From JAYZDP01 sp036337765 (GTDB lineage Bacteria > Acidobacteriota > Thermoanaerobaculia > Multivoradales > Multivoraceae), in NCBI GenBank assembly GCA_036337765.1, contig JAYZDP010000084.1, positions 1-63,665 of the forward strand: a DNA stretch of 63,665 nucleotides. The letters are read 5' to 3'. Made by a program: the position numbers and the translations under genes. Shown in pieces: positions 43,111-52,970 of this stretch. The notes under the pieces were generated by a model. That model searched no databases and was not told the origin of the DNA. It saw only the letters and a list, made by a program, of their open reading frames with translations. Position 1 is the first letter of the stretch, and each line of letters opens with the position of its first letter.

Positions 43111-44029
43111 CGGTCTCGAGCACCTGGCGCTCGTCCACGCCTGCCAGCAGCGAGACGCGACCCGCCCCATCGCACAACGCCGCCTCCGGGGCGAAGCCGA
43201 CGATCTCGACGTCCGAGATCGCGACGCCATGGCTCTCGGCTTCTCTCGTCACTCTGGCGAGAACATCGTGCAGGGTGAAGTCGAAGGGAGCGAAGACGTT
43301 CATGCTCACCTGTGAGAGACCGCGCCTTTCGAGAAAGAAGCCGAGCGCCTGAACCCCGCGCAGCCCCCCCGAGCTCTCTCGCACCCGTGAAGCGATGCGC
43401 TGGGCTACGCCGAGATCCGTGCTCGCGAGCTGCACGTTGAAGGCGACCATCTGAGGCCGAGCCCCGACCAGAGTCACACCGACCCCTTCATCGACGTTGT
43501 GGGGGCCGAAGTCCGGTACAAGCTCGCCCGTGGCAATGGCCGAGGCCACCGCGTCCAGGTCCAGCCGGCGCAACGTGATCGGACGACGACGCGCCGAGCG
43601 ACGCGACGCTGCGCCGTAGAGGAAGACCGGCACTCGGAGCTCGGTTCCCAACCGCTCTGCCGTCGCCAGGGCAGCACCGATGGCAAGGTCCATCGAGGCA
43701 TCGCCGTACGCCACGAAGGGGACGACGTCGATGATTCCGAGACGGGGATGGGCACCAGCGTGGTGGCGAAGATCCAGTCGGCGCAACGCCAACTCACTCA
43801 TGGCGAGGACACCCGCCTCGAGTGCGGCGGGATCGCCAAAAGTGGTGAAGACCGTTCGATGGTGGTCGGCGTCGGCCGAGACATCGAGCAGCCGACCCCC
43901 AGCTTCTCCGCCGACGGCCTCGCCCAGCTCGGCGATCCGCTCGTTCGAGCGGCCTTCGGAGACATTCGGGATCGCAGTCAGAAGTGACACTTTTCCAGTA
44001 TATGGACGCTTTTCGTCACTCTTCTTCAT
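43085..44029 (-). CDS. Glutamate formimidoyltransferase (FTCD N-terminal type)
   Basis: Transfers a formimino group from N-formimino-L-glutamate to tetrahydrofolate in histidine breakdown. A 314-residue stand-alone enzyme lacking the cyclodeaminase domain. A-I-P-N-V-S-E-G-R opens the domain; D-A-D-H-H-R-T-V-F-T and the H-H-A-G-A-H-P-R-L-G-I-I-D-V-V-P-F segment are diagnostic. The true start may be GTG at 43990 (V-S-L-L-T-A-I-P-N). It overlaps mpl tail to tail. No other hut genes are in the window. Confidence 0.9.
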   Translation of the reverse strand: MKKSDEKRPYTGKVSLLTAIPNVSEGRSNERIAELGEAVGGEAGGRLLDVSADADHHRTVFTTFGDPAALEAGVLAMSELALRRLDLRHHAGAHPRLGIIDVVPFVAYGDASMDLAIGAALATAERLGTELRVPVFLYGAASRRSARRRPITLRRLDLDAVASAIATGELVPDFGPHNVDEGVGVTLVGARPQMVAFNVQLASTDLGVAQRIASRVRESSGGLRGVQALGFFLERRGLSQVSMNVFAPFDFTLHDVLARVTREAESHGVAISDVEIVGFAPEAALCDGAGRVSLLAGVDERQVLETAIAARAGG

Positions 44030-44048
44030 TATCCGTCTATGGCAATGT

Positions 44049-44078
44049 TTGCCTGTAGGTAATGGCCCCTGCTACGAT
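44049..44078 (+). promoter_or_regulatory. Possible sigma70-type promoter for the TPR gene
   Basis: TTGCCT (44049-44054) and TACGAT (44073-44078) are spaced by 18 bases, 33 bases before the TTG start at 44111, in an AT-richer divergent gap. The match is good but unsupported by any other evidence. Confidence 0.35.
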
Positions 44079-44110
44079 TCTCGGGTTCTCTGTTCCCCGA
44101 GGCGAATTGG

Positions 44111-45985
44111 TTGAGCTATCAAGGCGATTCTTCCCTTTCTGTCGACATTCAGGACCGCGTCCTGAACACCTTCGACCAGACCGCGAAATTGGCCCAGGAG
44201 GGCAAGTTGCAGGAGGCGCAACTGGGCTGCGACTTCATTCTGCGCTTGGACCCCCACTTCGAGCCGGCAAAATCGCTACAGGACAGGCTCGGTAGCGCCG
44301 ACGGCCCCCTAGACCTGTCGGACCTGCAAGAGGCGCCGGCGCCCGTGGCGTCGCCAGAGGTCCTGAAGACGGTGGCTCTGAGCCCCCAAGAGATCGAAAA
44401 GCTCATGGCGGCCGATGAGGCCGAGTCGAATGGATCGGAGCCCGAGGCGCCGCCAGCCGTCGAAGCCGCCGAGACCCCTGCACCCTTGATCGAGCAGCCG
44501 CGGGTCGCCGAGCCCGAACCGGCCGCGGCCGAACAGCCCCTGCCCGATCTTCCGGATCTAGCCGCGGCCAGCACCGAAGAGCCGGCTGCCGAACCGAAGC
44601 GCGTCGGCAAGTTCCAGACCGGAAGCTCCCTCGAGGCACCGGGCGTCGAGGAGAAGACGGCCGCCACCGTGGCCGCGGCTGCCGAATCCCAGCTCGGAGG
44701 TGGCGACCGAATCCAGCAGCTACTCGACGACGGGCAGTCCGCGTTCGACGGAGAGAAGTATCAGGAGGCGATCGACTCCTGGTCGCGCATTTTCCTCATC
44801 GACATTGATCACGCCGAGGCCTCAAAACGGATCGAGCTCGCCCGCCAGCTCAAGGAGGAGCGAGAGCGAGAGGTCGAAGAGATCTTTCACGAGGGGGTCG
44901 CCCACGCCGACGAAGGCCGCACCCAGGAGGCCATCACAGCCTTCGAGAAGGTGCTGGAAATGCAGCCGAACCACCTTCCGGCTCGTGAGCTGCTCGACAA
45001 CCTCGGCCTGGCGCCGGAGCCAGCGGCGGGAGAGCCGCTCGAGTCGCCCGCTGAGGCAACCGTCGAAGAGCCCGCCGCCAGGGAGGCGGTGCCGGACGCC
45101 ACCACCGAGCCGCGGGTGCCACCAGGCCACGGCGACCCGGGCGAGGCTGGAGCGCAGCGCCACGCCGATGAGAGCTTCCGTATGGTCGCACGCGCCAAAC
45201 GCGCTCCCGTCAACCGCTTCGCTCTGATCGGTGGCGCCGTCGCGGTACTGGTCGTGATCGGTGCGGTCGTCCTGTTCGCCAACTGGGCAAGCCTCTTCCC
45301 CAACTCCAACGACACCGGCCCCGTACCCCAGCCGGGCGCGCAGATCGTGCAAATCACCAAGATCTATCAGCAGGGCGAGATCGAGGCTGCCATCGCGGCA
45401 CTCGAGGAGATCGGGACTGGCGACCCGGACTACCCGAGGGCACAGCGCCTTGTCAGTCGCTGGCAGGGAGAGTTCGCCGATGCGATCCCTGTGACGCCGG
45501 GCGGAGAGGACACCAGAGAGCAGTCCGATTTCCTCACCGAGGCTCGTGGAGCGTACGGCGATGGACGGTACCTGAAGGCGGCACGGTCCTTCTCGCGCGC
45601 GTCGGCGATTGCGCCCTTGAACGCGGCGGAGGCCGCCCTCTACGACGATTCGAAACAACAACTCGAGCCAATCGCACAGCAGATCGATCTCTTCAACCAG
45701 CGCCAGTACGAGCTCGCGCTTGCTCCTCTGTGGCGCCAGCTCGAGCGGGACAGTGACAATCGCGACGTGATCGAGCTGCTGGTGAACTCCTACCACAACA
45801 TGGCGGTGCGCGACCTGCGACGCGGCGAGGCGCAGAGCGCGCTCACCTCCACGCTAGAGGCCCGCAAGCTCGCTCCTGGCGACCCGCAGCTCGAGCGACT
45901 GGAGGACTTCGCGCAGACCTACACCGAGTACCCCCGCGACCTGCTCTACGCGATCTACGTCCAGCAGCTCGAGGCCCGCCGGTGA
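44111..45985 (+). CDS. Membrane-anchored TPR-repeat protein
   Basis: A 624-residue protein started by TTG at 44111 with GAGG about 8 bases upstream. It has an N-terminal helical repeat (about 12-55), a long Ala/Glu/Pro-rich linker (70-190), TPR motifs (about 195-295), one transmembrane helix (about 371-393) and C-terminal helical repeats (400-620). It lacks an enzymatic motif. The domain order suggests an assembly or scaffold role across the inner membrane. It overlaps the RDD gene by 4 bp (GTGA). Confidence 0.75.
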   Translation: MSYQGDSSLSVDIQDRVLNTFDQTAKLAQEGKLQEAQLGCDFILRLDPHFEPAKSLQDRLGSADGPLDLSDLQEAPAPVASPEVLKTVALSPQEIEKLMAADEAESNGSEPEAPPAVEAAETPAPLIEQPRVAEPEPAAAEQPLPDLPDLAAASTEEPAAEPKRVGKFQTGSSLEAPGVEEKTAATVAAAAESQLGGGDRIQQLLDDGQSAFDGEKYQEAIDSWSRIFLIDIDHAEASKRIELARQLKEEREREVEEIFHEGVAHADEGRTQEAITAFEKVLEMQPNHLPARELLDNLGLAPEPAAGEPLESPAEATVEEPAAREAVPDATTEPRVPPGHGDPGEAGAQRHADESFRMVARAKRAPVNRFALIGGAVAVLVVIGAVVLFANWASLFPNSNDTGPVPQPGAQIVQITKIYQQGEIEAAIAALEEIGTGDPDYPRAQRLVSRWQGEFADAIPVTPGGEDTREQSDFLTEARGAYGDGRYLKAARSFSRASAIAPLNAAEAALYDDSKQQLEPIAQQIDLFNQRQYELALAPLWRQLERDSDNRDVIELLVNSYHNMAVRDLRRGEAQSALTSTLEARKLAPGDPQLERLEDFAQTYTEYPRDLLYAIYVQQLEARR

Positions 45986-46638
45986 CGACGCGCCGCCAGG
46001 ATCTCGCCACCACCTCGGGACCCACGCTCTTTGATCTGCCTCTCGACTGCGAGTCGGGGTCCGCCGATGAGCCCGCGAGCGCCGTGTCGCCCGAGGTGGT
46101 AGCGGTTGCTGCCCACCTCGCCGAAACCGAGCCCCCACCCGAAGCCGAGCAGATCGAGCTGGAGGACCCCTTCGCGCCACCCGCCGAAGACTCCGACGTG
46201 GCGGCGCACGACACTCGCCTCGGGGCCTTGTCGCCAGTGGTGGCTGGGGTAGCGCCACGCCTGATCAGCGGCTGTGCCGACCTGCTCATCCACGGCAGCG
46301 TTCTCGCTGCGACGACCCTGGGGCTGTACGCTATTGCTGCCACGCCGCGTCTCGACCAGTGGCCCGCATTGGCCGTGCTGCTGCTCGCCTTCTCGTTCTT
46401 CTACACCGTCGTGTCGCTCGCCTTCTGGGGCCAGACGGCCGGCATTGCCTGGTGCGAGCTCTCGAGCCGTGACCGTCTGTCGCGACCGCTCAGCTTCCGT
46501 CAGGCGACCCTACGTTGGTGCGGAGGACTGGCGTCGCTGGCCCTCGGCGGAGTGCCGGTACTGCTGGCCATCCGTGGCACTTCGCTGACCGACTTCCTGA
46601 GCGGGTCGGTCACTCTAGTCGAGCCGACCGCCGACTGA
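45982..46638 (+). CDS. RDD family membrane protein
   Basis: A 218-residue protein with GTG start overlapping the TPR gene. Residues 1-88 are an acidic, unstructured tail; an RDD domain follows with P-R-L-I-S-G-C-A-D-L-L-I-H (the R and D of the signature) and three membrane segments. RDD proteins are often transport-related, but function is generally unknown. It is coupled to the TPR protein, which probably contacts it. Its end overlaps a convergent gene by 29 bp. Confidence 0.82.
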   Translation: MTTRRQDLATTSGPTLFDLPLDCESGSADEPASAVSPEVVAVAAHLAETEPPPEAEQIELEDPFAPPAEDSDVAAHDTRLGALSPVVAGVAPRLISGCADLLIHGSVLAATTLGLYAIAATPRLDQWPALAVLLLAFSFFYTVVSLAFWGQTAGIAWCELSSRDRLSRPLSFRQATLRWCGGLASLALGGVPVLLAIRGTSLTDFLSGSVTLVEPTAD

Positions 46639-47215
46639 CGGAAAACCCCATCCACACGTTGGCGATGAACGTGGTGAGGGCGAGCACCAACAGCGGCCGA
46701 CCGCTCGGCCATAGTGCCACTACGCCGCCCAGCTGATAGAGCAGGCCGGTCTGGCGCAGGCCGTTGAATGACAGACCGCCGAGGCTGACGAACGAGTGGC
46801 CGAGCACGAGCAGCCACAGCGCCGGTAGCGCCCAGGCGCTCTGCTGCCAGAGCAGGAAGAGCGAGAACGCGATCGCGATCATCGAGAGGTTCGCCTGCAC
46901 ACCGAAGGCCCACGACGAGAGCGGCGTGGAGCCCCCGGCTTCGACCCCGCTGCGGATCGACGAGATCTCGAAAACCCCGCCAAAGAGGATCGAGAGCGAC
47001 CACAGCAGCAACACGCCCAGCCAACCGAATCGCCCCGCGATGAAGGGCGTGCCGAGTGCCGCTCCCGGCAGGATCAAGGCCCACGTGAACCACAGCAGCG
47101 GCGACGACAGATAGGGCATGCTCGCCTCGAGAAAGAGGTCGCGCACGGTCTCTAGGTTCGAGTTGTCGACGTCCGCCTTGGTGCCTGGCAGAAAGGGGTC
47201 GTACTCCGAACTCAT
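46610..47215 (-). CDS. Multi-pass membrane protein of unknown function
   Basis: A 201-residue protein with five or six hydrophobic segments after a short soluble N-terminus (M-S-S-E-Y-D-P-F-L-P-G). The ATG at 47215 was preferred over one at 47275 because the intervening sequence is arginine-rich and not membrane-like. No family is recognised. It lies divergently from the atp operon and converges on the RDD gene. Confidence 0.62.
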   Translation of the reverse strand: MSSEYDPFLPGTKADVDNSNLETVRDLFLEASMPYLSSPLLWFTWALILPGAALGTPFIAGRFGWLGVLLLWSLSILFGGVFEISSIRSGVEAGGSTPLSSWAFGVQANLSMIAIAFSLFLLWQQSAWALPALWLLVLGHSFVSLGGLSFNGLRQTGLLYQLGGVVALWPSGRPLLVLALTTFIANVWMGFSVSRRSARLE

Positions 47216-47426
47216 GAGGGTTCCGAAACGCTCTGCCCGAGCCTCGCTCGCGGCCTCCAAACGCCACATCTGCAAGGGCTTCCGAGTCTACAGCGGGACC
47301 CGTCAATAGTGGCGTTTCGAGGGCCTCCAGTTTCTTGACCGCCCCTGGGGCCCATGCTAGATTTCGCGCGCTGTCGTGGCCCCGCTAGGGCCCATCTATC
47401 GGGACCCGAAATCAAGGAATCAAGCG

Positions 47427-47849
47427 GTGCAGTTCGACGCCAGTCTGCTGGTGATGATGGGGATCTTCTGGGTCTGCTACATCATCCTGCGCGTCTTCTT
47501 CTTCAAGCCGATGCTCGCTCTTCTCGAGGAGCGTGAGTCCCGCATCGAGGGCGCTCAGGAGATCTACGACGAGGCGGTCGCGAAGACCACTGAGCAGATC
47601 GAAGCCGAGAAGGCGCGCCTCGCGGAGACCCGCCGTGAAGCCCTAGCTGGGCGAGACGAACAGCGTCGTCGAGCCAACGACCAACGCCTCGAAGCGCTCG
47701 CCGTCGTAAAGGGTCAGGTACAAGAGCGGCTCGCAGAGGCCGGCGTCGAGCTCGACGGCCAGGTCGCTGCGGAACGGTCGACGCTCGAAGAGCGCGCCAG
47801 GGCGCTCGCGGACGAGATGACCCGAACGCTTATGGGAAGGCCTGCGTGA
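47427..47849 (+). CDS. atpF: ATP synthase F0 subunit b' (b-type stator)
   Basis: A 140-residue stator subunit. The GTG at 47427 has AAGGAA eight bases upstream and begins M-Q-F-D-A-S-L-L, the usual start; upstream codons are poor. One membrane helix (about 8-28) is followed by F-F-K-P-M-L-A-L-L-E-E-R and a long charged coiled coil. A second b subunit follows, so the enzyme probably has a b/b' heterodimer. Subunits a and c are not upstream here, so the F0 motor genes lie elsewhere. First gene of the operon. Confidence 0.88.
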   Translation: MQFDASLLVMMGIFWVCYIILRVFFFKPMLALLEERESRIEGAQEIYDEAVAKTTEQIEAEKARLAETRREALAGRDEQRRRANDQRLEALAVVKGQVQERLAEAGVELDGQVAAERSTLEERARALADEMTRTLMGRPA

Positions 47850-48427
47850 TCCGCATACGTTTCTGCCGCCTCTCCGCTCTGCTGATCGCCGGGTGGACGA
47901 CACTTCCTCTGCTCGCCGCCAGCGAGGGGGAGTCCGATACGTTCCTCGGCCTGCCCAGGACCATCTTTCTGTGGGCGAACCTGATTCTCTTTTTCGGCAT
48001 CCTCTACAAGTTCATCGGGCCGCCGATAAAGGGCTTTCTCGCGTCGCGCGGCAAGCAAATCGCCTCGAGTCTCACCAACGCCGAGGACCAGCGTCGAGAC
48101 GCCGAGCAGATGAAGGCCTCGCTCGAGAACCAGATCAGCGAGCTGAAGACCGAGATGGACCAGCTCCTCGAGCGCGCCCGAGCCGAAGGGGAACGCGAAC
48201 GCGAGCAGATCCTGGCCCAGGCCGAACGCGAGCGCGAGCGCTTGCTGGCGCAGACGCAGGAGGAGATCCGGGTGCGCACCGCCCAGGCCAAAAGCGAGCT
48301 GACGACCTACACCGCGAGCCTCGCCGCAGATCTGGCGCGCAAGCAAATCGAGCAGACGATGCGGCCTGACGACGCCAAACGCCTGTTCGACGAGAACCTC
48401 GACCGGCTCGAGAAGGTAGCCCGATGA
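47846..48427 (+). CDS. atpF: ATP synthase F0 subunit b
   Basis: A 193-residue b subunit with an extra cleavable-looking N-terminal signal (residues 1-26), then the membrane helix (T-I-F-L-W-A-N-L-I-L-F-F-G-I-L) and a long coiled-coil peripheral stalk. GTG start overlaps the b' stop by 4 bp. The N-terminal signal extension is a known variation of b subunits. It pairs with b' and binds delta at the C-terminus. Confidence 0.88.
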   Translation: MIRIRFCRLSALLIAGWTTLPLLAASEGESDTFLGLPRTIFLWANLILFFGILYKFIGPPIKGFLASRGKQIASSLTNAEDQRRDAEQMKASLENQISELKTEMDQLLERARAEGEREREQILAQAERERERLLAQTQEEIRVRTAQAKSELTTYTASLAADLARKQIEQTMRPDDAKRLFDENLDRLEKVAR

Positions 48428-48963
48428 GCCAGCGCTTCGCCCGCCCCTACGCCACCGCGACCCTCGACGCCGCCAAGTCGATCGAGGCCGGCCAGGCGGT
48501 GCTGGCTGAGCTGCAACGCTTCGTCGATGCGACGCGCGAGGTGCCAGCCATCTTGCGCATGGCCGCCAACCCCGCGGTTCCGCGCGAGGTCAAGGAGACC
48601 GTGCTCACTCAGATCAGCTCGATCCTCGAGCTCGGCCCGCTCGCCAAGAGCCTGCTCGACGTTCTGCTTCGCAACTACCGTCTAGTGCACGTCGAGGCGA
48701 TCGCCGAAGCCACCGAAGAGATCCTCAATCGCCGCTCCGGCGTAGTCACCGCCCAGGTGACCACCGCACAAGCCGTAGACGAAGAGCAGGAGGCGCGGCT
48801 GCGCCGAGTGCTCGAGGACATACTCGAGCAGAAAGTGCTCATGACCACCTCCACGAGCCCCGACCTTCTGGCCGGCTTCGTGGCCCGCATCGGCAGCCGG
48901 CGCTACGACGCCAGCCTCAGCGGTCAGCTCCAACGCCTGGCGTCGAGTCTGTCCGAGGGTTAG
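48424..48963 (+). CDS. atpH: ATP synthase F1 subunit delta
   Basis: A 179-residue delta subunit connecting the stator b subunits to the alpha crown. The N-terminal R-F-A-R-P-Y-A-T-A-T-L-D-A-A motif and the C-terminal S-P-D-L-L-A-G-F-V-A-R-I-G signature (G-G-x-x-x-R-I-G type) are clear. It overlaps atpF by 4 bp (ATGA), with atpA 35 bp downstream. Confidence 0.94.
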   Translation: MSQRFARPYATATLDAAKSIEAGQAVLAELQRFVDATREVPAILRMAANPAVPREVKETVLTQISSILELGPLAKSLLDVLLRNYRLVHVEAIAEATEEILNRRSGVVTAQVTTAQAVDEEQEARLRRVLEDILEQKVLMTTSTSPDLLAGFVARIGSRRYDASLSGQLQRLASSLSEG

Positions 48964-48998
48964 TGCGCGAGATCCTCGCTTTCTAGGAGATTCCGCAG

Positions 48999-50534
48999 AT
49001 GGATCAGATAAAAGCCGACGAGATCACAGCCATCCTCAAGCGCCAGCTGGCCGGATACGAGGCCGACGTCGACGTTGCCGAGGTCGGCACGGTGCTGAGT
49101 GTGGGCGACGGCATCGCCCGCGTTTACGGCCTCGACAACGCCATGTCCGGAGAGCTTCTGGCCTTCCCGAACGAGGTTTTCGGCCTGGCTCTGAACCTCG
49201 AAGAGGATCAGATCGGTGCCGTACTGATGGGAGAGTCCCGCAACGTCGAAGAGGGCGACGAGGTACGACGCACCGGTCGCATCCTCGAGGTGCCCGTCGG
49301 CCCGAACATGGTCGGGCGCGTCGTCGACAGCCTGGGTCGCCCGATCGACGGCAAGGGCCCGGTCGAAGCCGCTGACAACTACCCGCTCGAGCGCATCGCG
49401 CCAGGCGTCATCGACCGCCAGCCAGTGACCGAGCCGATGCAAACCGGAATCAAGTCGATCGACTCGATGATCCCGATCGGCCGCGGCCAGCGTGAGCTCA
49501 TCATCGGCGACCGCCAGACCGGAAAGACCGCGGTCGCGATCGATGCCATCATCAACCAGAAAGGCACTGGCGTCATCTGTGTCTACGTCGCCATCGGCCA
49601 GAAGCGCTCGACAGTCGCCCAGGTGGTGCAGACGCTCGAGGACTACGGCGCGATGGAGCACACCATCGTCGTCTCGGCCTCCGCATCCGACCCGGCGCCG
49701 CTGCAGTACATCGCACCCTACGCCGGGTGCGCGATGGGCGAGTACTTCCTGTACAACGGCGGCCATGCGCTGGTCATCTACGACGATCTCTCGAAGCAGG
49801 CGGCTTCCTACCGCGAGATCTCGCTCCTGCTCCGCCGGCCGCCGGGTCGCGAGGCCTACCCAGGCGACGTCTTCTACCTCCACTCGCGCCTGCTCGAGCG
49901 TGCGTCCAAGCTCTCGATGAAGAATGGCGGCGGCTCGCTGACGGCACTGCCCATCATCGAGACCCAGGCCGGTGACGTGTCGGCGTATATCCCGACCAAC
50001 GTGATCTCGATCACCGACGGACAGATCTTTCTCGAGTCGGACCTCTTCTACCAGGGCGTTCGCCCGGCGGTGAACGTCGGCATCTCGGTGTCGCGAGTCG
50101 GCGGCAACGCACAGACCAAGGCGATGAAAGGAACTGCCGGTCGACTGCGTGGCGAGCTGGCTCAGTATCGCGAGCTCGCGGCATTCGCCCAGTTCGGCTC
50201 GGACCTCGACAAGGTCACCCAAGCGCAGCTGAGCCGCGGCGAACGACTCGTCGAGCTGCTCAAGCAGGGTCAGTACGTTCCCATGCCGGTCGAGGATCAG
50301 ATTCTCTCGGTCTTCGCCGGCACCAACGGAGTGCTCGACGAGCTCGAAACGGCGTATGTGCTGCCCTTCGAGTCACACATGCATCGCTACCTGCACGACC
50401 AGAAGCCAGAGCTCGTCGACGAGATCCGCGAGACGGGCGTGATCTCGGACGAGCTCTCCGAAAAGCTGCTCGCCGCGATGGCCGAGGCCCGCGAGGCCTT
50501 CGTGGCCGAGCAGCCAGACGCCAAGGTCGCCTGA
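48999..50534 (+). CDS. atpA: ATP synthase F1 subunit alpha
   Basis: 511 residues. The non-catalytic nucleotide loop is G170-D-R-Q-T-G-K-T177. P-A-V-N-V-G-I-S-V-S-R-V-G-G near 362-375 holds the arginine finger. AGGAG lies nine bases before the ATG. Full length, no anomalies. Confidence 0.98.
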   Translation: MDQIKADEITAILKRQLAGYEADVDVAEVGTVLSVGDGIARVYGLDNAMSGELLAFPNEVFGLALNLEEDQIGAVLMGESRNVEEGDEVRRTGRILEVPVGPNMVGRVVDSLGRPIDGKGPVEAADNYPLERIAPGVIDRQPVTEPMQTGIKSIDSMIPIGRGQRELIIGDRQTGKTAVAIDAIINQKGTGVICVYVAIGQKRSTVAQVVQTLEDYGAMEHTIVVSASASDPAPLQYIAPYAGCAMGEYFLYNGGHALVIYDDLSKQAASYREISLLLRRPPGREAYPGDVFYLHSRLLERASKLSMKNGGGSLTALPIIETQAGDVSAYIPTNVISITDGQIFLESDLFYQGVRPAVNVGISVSRVGGNAQTKAMKGTAGRLRGELAQYRELAAFAQFGSDLDKVTQAQLSRGERLVELLKQGQYVPMPVEDQILSVFAGTNGVLDELETAYVLPFESHMHRYLHDQKPELVDEIRETGVISDELSEKLLAAMAEAREAFVAEQPDAKVA

Positions 50535-50568
50535 CCGAGATCGAATCGACCGACAACCCGGATCCCCA

Positions 50569-51432
50569 ATGCCGAGTCTCATCGATCTACGCCGAAGAAT
50601 CACTTCGGTCAAGAGCACGCAGCAGATCACCCGGGCCATGAAGATGGTCGCCGCGGCGAAGCTGCGGCGCGCTCAGGACTCGGTCGAGGCTGCCCGCCCG
50701 TACGCCACCGAGCTGCGCAAGGTGGTCGGCAACCTCGCGGCGCGCGTCGGGGAGTCGGGGCATCCGCTGCTCAAGCAGAAAGAGGAGAACAAGGTGTTGC
50801 TGGTCGCCGTCACCGGTGACAAGGGCCTGTGCGGCGCCTTCAACACCAACGTCATCCGTCGCACGCGAGAGGAGATCGCCACCCGCAGCGAAGCTGCGGA
50901 CGTCGAGCTCCTGCTGTTGGGTCGCCGCGGTGCCGACTTCTTCCGCCGCCGCCCAACGCCGATCCGCGCCGAGTACCTCACGCTTTTCGCCGGAGTGACC
51001 TACGAGGATTCGGCCGAGATCGCAACGGACATCACCCGCGCGTTCACCGACGGTGCGTACGACGCGGTCTATGTCGTCTATAACCAGTTCGTGTCGGTCA
51101 TGAACCAGAAGCTCACCTGCGAGCGTCTGCTCCCGCTCGACACCGACTTCGCCGCCGACGTCGATACCACTCAGGAGTACATCTTCGAGCCCTCCGCGTC
51201 CGAGATCCTGGAAGCGATCGTTCCCGGCTACGTCGGCACCCAAGTCCACAAGGTGCTGCTGGATTCCCAGGCCGCGGAGCACGCGGCGCGAATGACCGCA
51301 ATGGACGCCGCCACCAAGAACGCCGGCGAGCTGATCGACAGCCTAACCCTGACCTACAACCGGTCGCGGCAGGCCGCCATCACCAAGGAGCTCATCGAGG
51401 TCGTCTCCGGAGCCCAAGCTCTGGAGGGGTGA
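50569..51432 (+). CDS. atpG: ATP synthase F1 subunit gamma
   Basis: Central rotor shaft, 287 residues. The N-terminal R-R-I-T-S-V-K-S-T-Q-Q-I-T-R-A-M-K-M-V-A motif and the C-terminal I-T-K-E-L-I-E-V-V-S-G-A signature are canonical. The G-D-K-G-L-C-G-A-F-N motif lies near residue 84. No strong ribosome-binding site is seen, so translation may depend on coupling to atpA. Confidence 0.97.
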   Translation: MPSLIDLRRRITSVKSTQQITRAMKMVAAAKLRRAQDSVEAARPYATELRKVVGNLAARVGESGHPLLKQKEENKVLLVAVTGDKGLCGAFNTNVIRRTREEIATRSEAADVELLLLGRRGADFFRRRPTPIRAEYLTLFAGVTYEDSAEIATDITRAFTDGAYDAVYVVYNQFVSVMNQKLTCERLLPLDTDFAADVDTTQEYIFEPSASEILEAIVPGYVGTQVHKVLLDSQAAEHAARMTAMDAATKNAGELIDSLTLTYNRSRQAAITKELIEVVSGAQALEG

Positions 51433-51458
51433 CCCTCAGTCCCAAAGGAAAAAACACC

Positions 51459-52970
51459 GTGAGCGAGAGCACAAACCGCACCGGAAAAATCGTTCAGGTC
51501 ATCGGACCTGTTCTCGATATCGCCTTCGATGACACGGGCGATCTGCCACCGATCCTCAACGCACTCGAGATCAAGAGCGACGGTGGCGAAGGCGGCACCG
51601 CCATCGACATCACCGCCGAGATCGCCCAGCACATGGGTGAAAACGTGGTGCGTGCCATCGCCATGACCCCCACTGAGGGTGTGGTGCGCGGCATGGAGGC
51701 AGTCGACACCGGCCAACCGATCACGGTGCCGGTTGGCCCCTCGACTCTCGGCCGTGTGCTCAATGTGCTCGGCGAGCCCGTCGACGAGCTCGGCCCGGTC
51801 GAAGCGGAGCAGCGCTGGGCGATCCACCGCCAGGCCCCTGCCTTCGACGAACAGTCGACGCAGACCGAGATGTTCGAGACCGGTATCAAGGTCGTCGACC
51901 TGCTAGAGCCCTACACCCGCGGTGGCAAGACCGGCCTGTTCGGCGGTGCCGGCGTCGGCAAGACCGTTCTCATCCAGGAGCTGATCAACAACGTCGCCAT
52001 CATGGGCGGCGGCTTCTCGGTGTTCGCCGGGGTCGGCGAGCGCACCCGTGAGGGCAACGACCTGCTGCGTGAGATGTCTGAGTCGAAGGTCATCAACATG
52101 GGCGAGAAGTTCTACGAGCACTACGAGGCTACCGGCGACTTCGACATGACGAAAGTCGACATGGAAGCCCTCGGCACCTCGAAGGCCGCACTCATCTACG
52201 GCCAGATGACCGAGCCGCCCGGCGCACGCCTGCGCGTCGGCCTGTCCGGGCTCACCGTCGCCGAGTACTTCCGCGACGTCGAGGGCCGCGACGTACTGCT
52301 TTTCATCGACAACATCTTCCGCTTCACCCAGGCGGGCTCCGAGGTCTCGGCACTGCTCGGTCGCATGCCCTCCGCCGTCGGCTACCAGCCCAACCTCGCC
52401 ACCGAGATGGGCGAGCTTCAGGAGCGCATCACCACCACCAAGAAGGGCTCGATCACGTCGGTGCAGGCGATCTACGTCCCGGCCGACGATCTCACCGATC
52501 CCGCGCCGGCCACGGCTTTCGCCCATCTCGACGCTCGCACGGTACTGAGCCGTTCCATCTCGGAGAAGGGCATCTACCCCGCCGTCGATCCGCTCGACTC
52601 GACCTCGCGAATCCTCGACCCCCGCATCCTCGGCGACGAGCACTACAACGTCGCCACCGAGGTACAACGAATCCTGCAGCGCTACAAGGACCTGCAGGAC
52701 ATCATCGCCATCCTCGGAATGGACGAACTCTCCGAGGACGACAAGCTCACCGTAGCCCGCGCCCGAAAGCTCGAGCGCTTCCTGTCCCAGCCCTTCTTCG
52801 TCGCCGAGCAGTTCACCGGCCAGGAAGGCCGCTACGTCAAGATCGCCGACACCATCGACGGCTTCAAGCAGATCTGCGCCGGCGAGCTGGACGAGTACCC
52901 CGAGCAGGCCTTCCTCATGGTGGGAACGCTGGACGAAGCAGTCGAAAAGGGCAAGAAGCTATTGGCATGA
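51459..52970 (+). CDS. atpD: ATP synthase F1 subunit beta
   Basis: Catalytic subunit. The start is taken as the GTG at 51459 because AGGAAAA lies about 9 bases upstream and the protein then begins near the conserved G-K-I-V-Q-V-I-G-P-V-L-D; the frame is also open to 51429. P-loop G162-G-A-G-V-G-K-T169, then G-E-R-T-R-E-G-N-D and the D-N-I-F-R-F-T-Q-A-G Walker B are intact. 503 residues, slightly longer than usual. The stop codon lies inside a perfect 38-bp palindrome before atpC. Confidence 0.97.
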   Translation: MSESTNRTGKIVQVIGPVLDIAFDDTGDLPPILNALEIKSDGGEGGTAIDITAEIAQHMGENVVRAIAMTPTEGVVRGMEAVDTGQPITVPVGPSTLGRVLNVLGEPVDELGPVEAEQRWAIHRQAPAFDEQSTQTEMFETGIKVVDLLEPYTRGGKTGLFGGAGVGKTVLIQELINNVAIMGGGFSVFAGVGERTREGNDLLREMSESKVINMGEKFYEHYEATGDFDMTKVDMEALGTSKAALIYGQMTEPPGARLRVGLSGLTVAEYFRDVEGRDVLLFIDNIFRFTQAGSEVSALLGRMPSAVGYQPNLATEMGELQERITTTKKGSITSVQAIYVPADDLTDPAPATAFAHLDARTVLSRSISEKGIYPAVDPLDSTSRILDPRILGDEHYNVATEVQRILQRYKDLQDIIAILGMDELSEDDKLTVARARKLERFLSQPFFVAEQFTGQEGRYVKIADTIDGFKQICAGELDEYPEQAFLMVGTLDEAVEKGKKLLA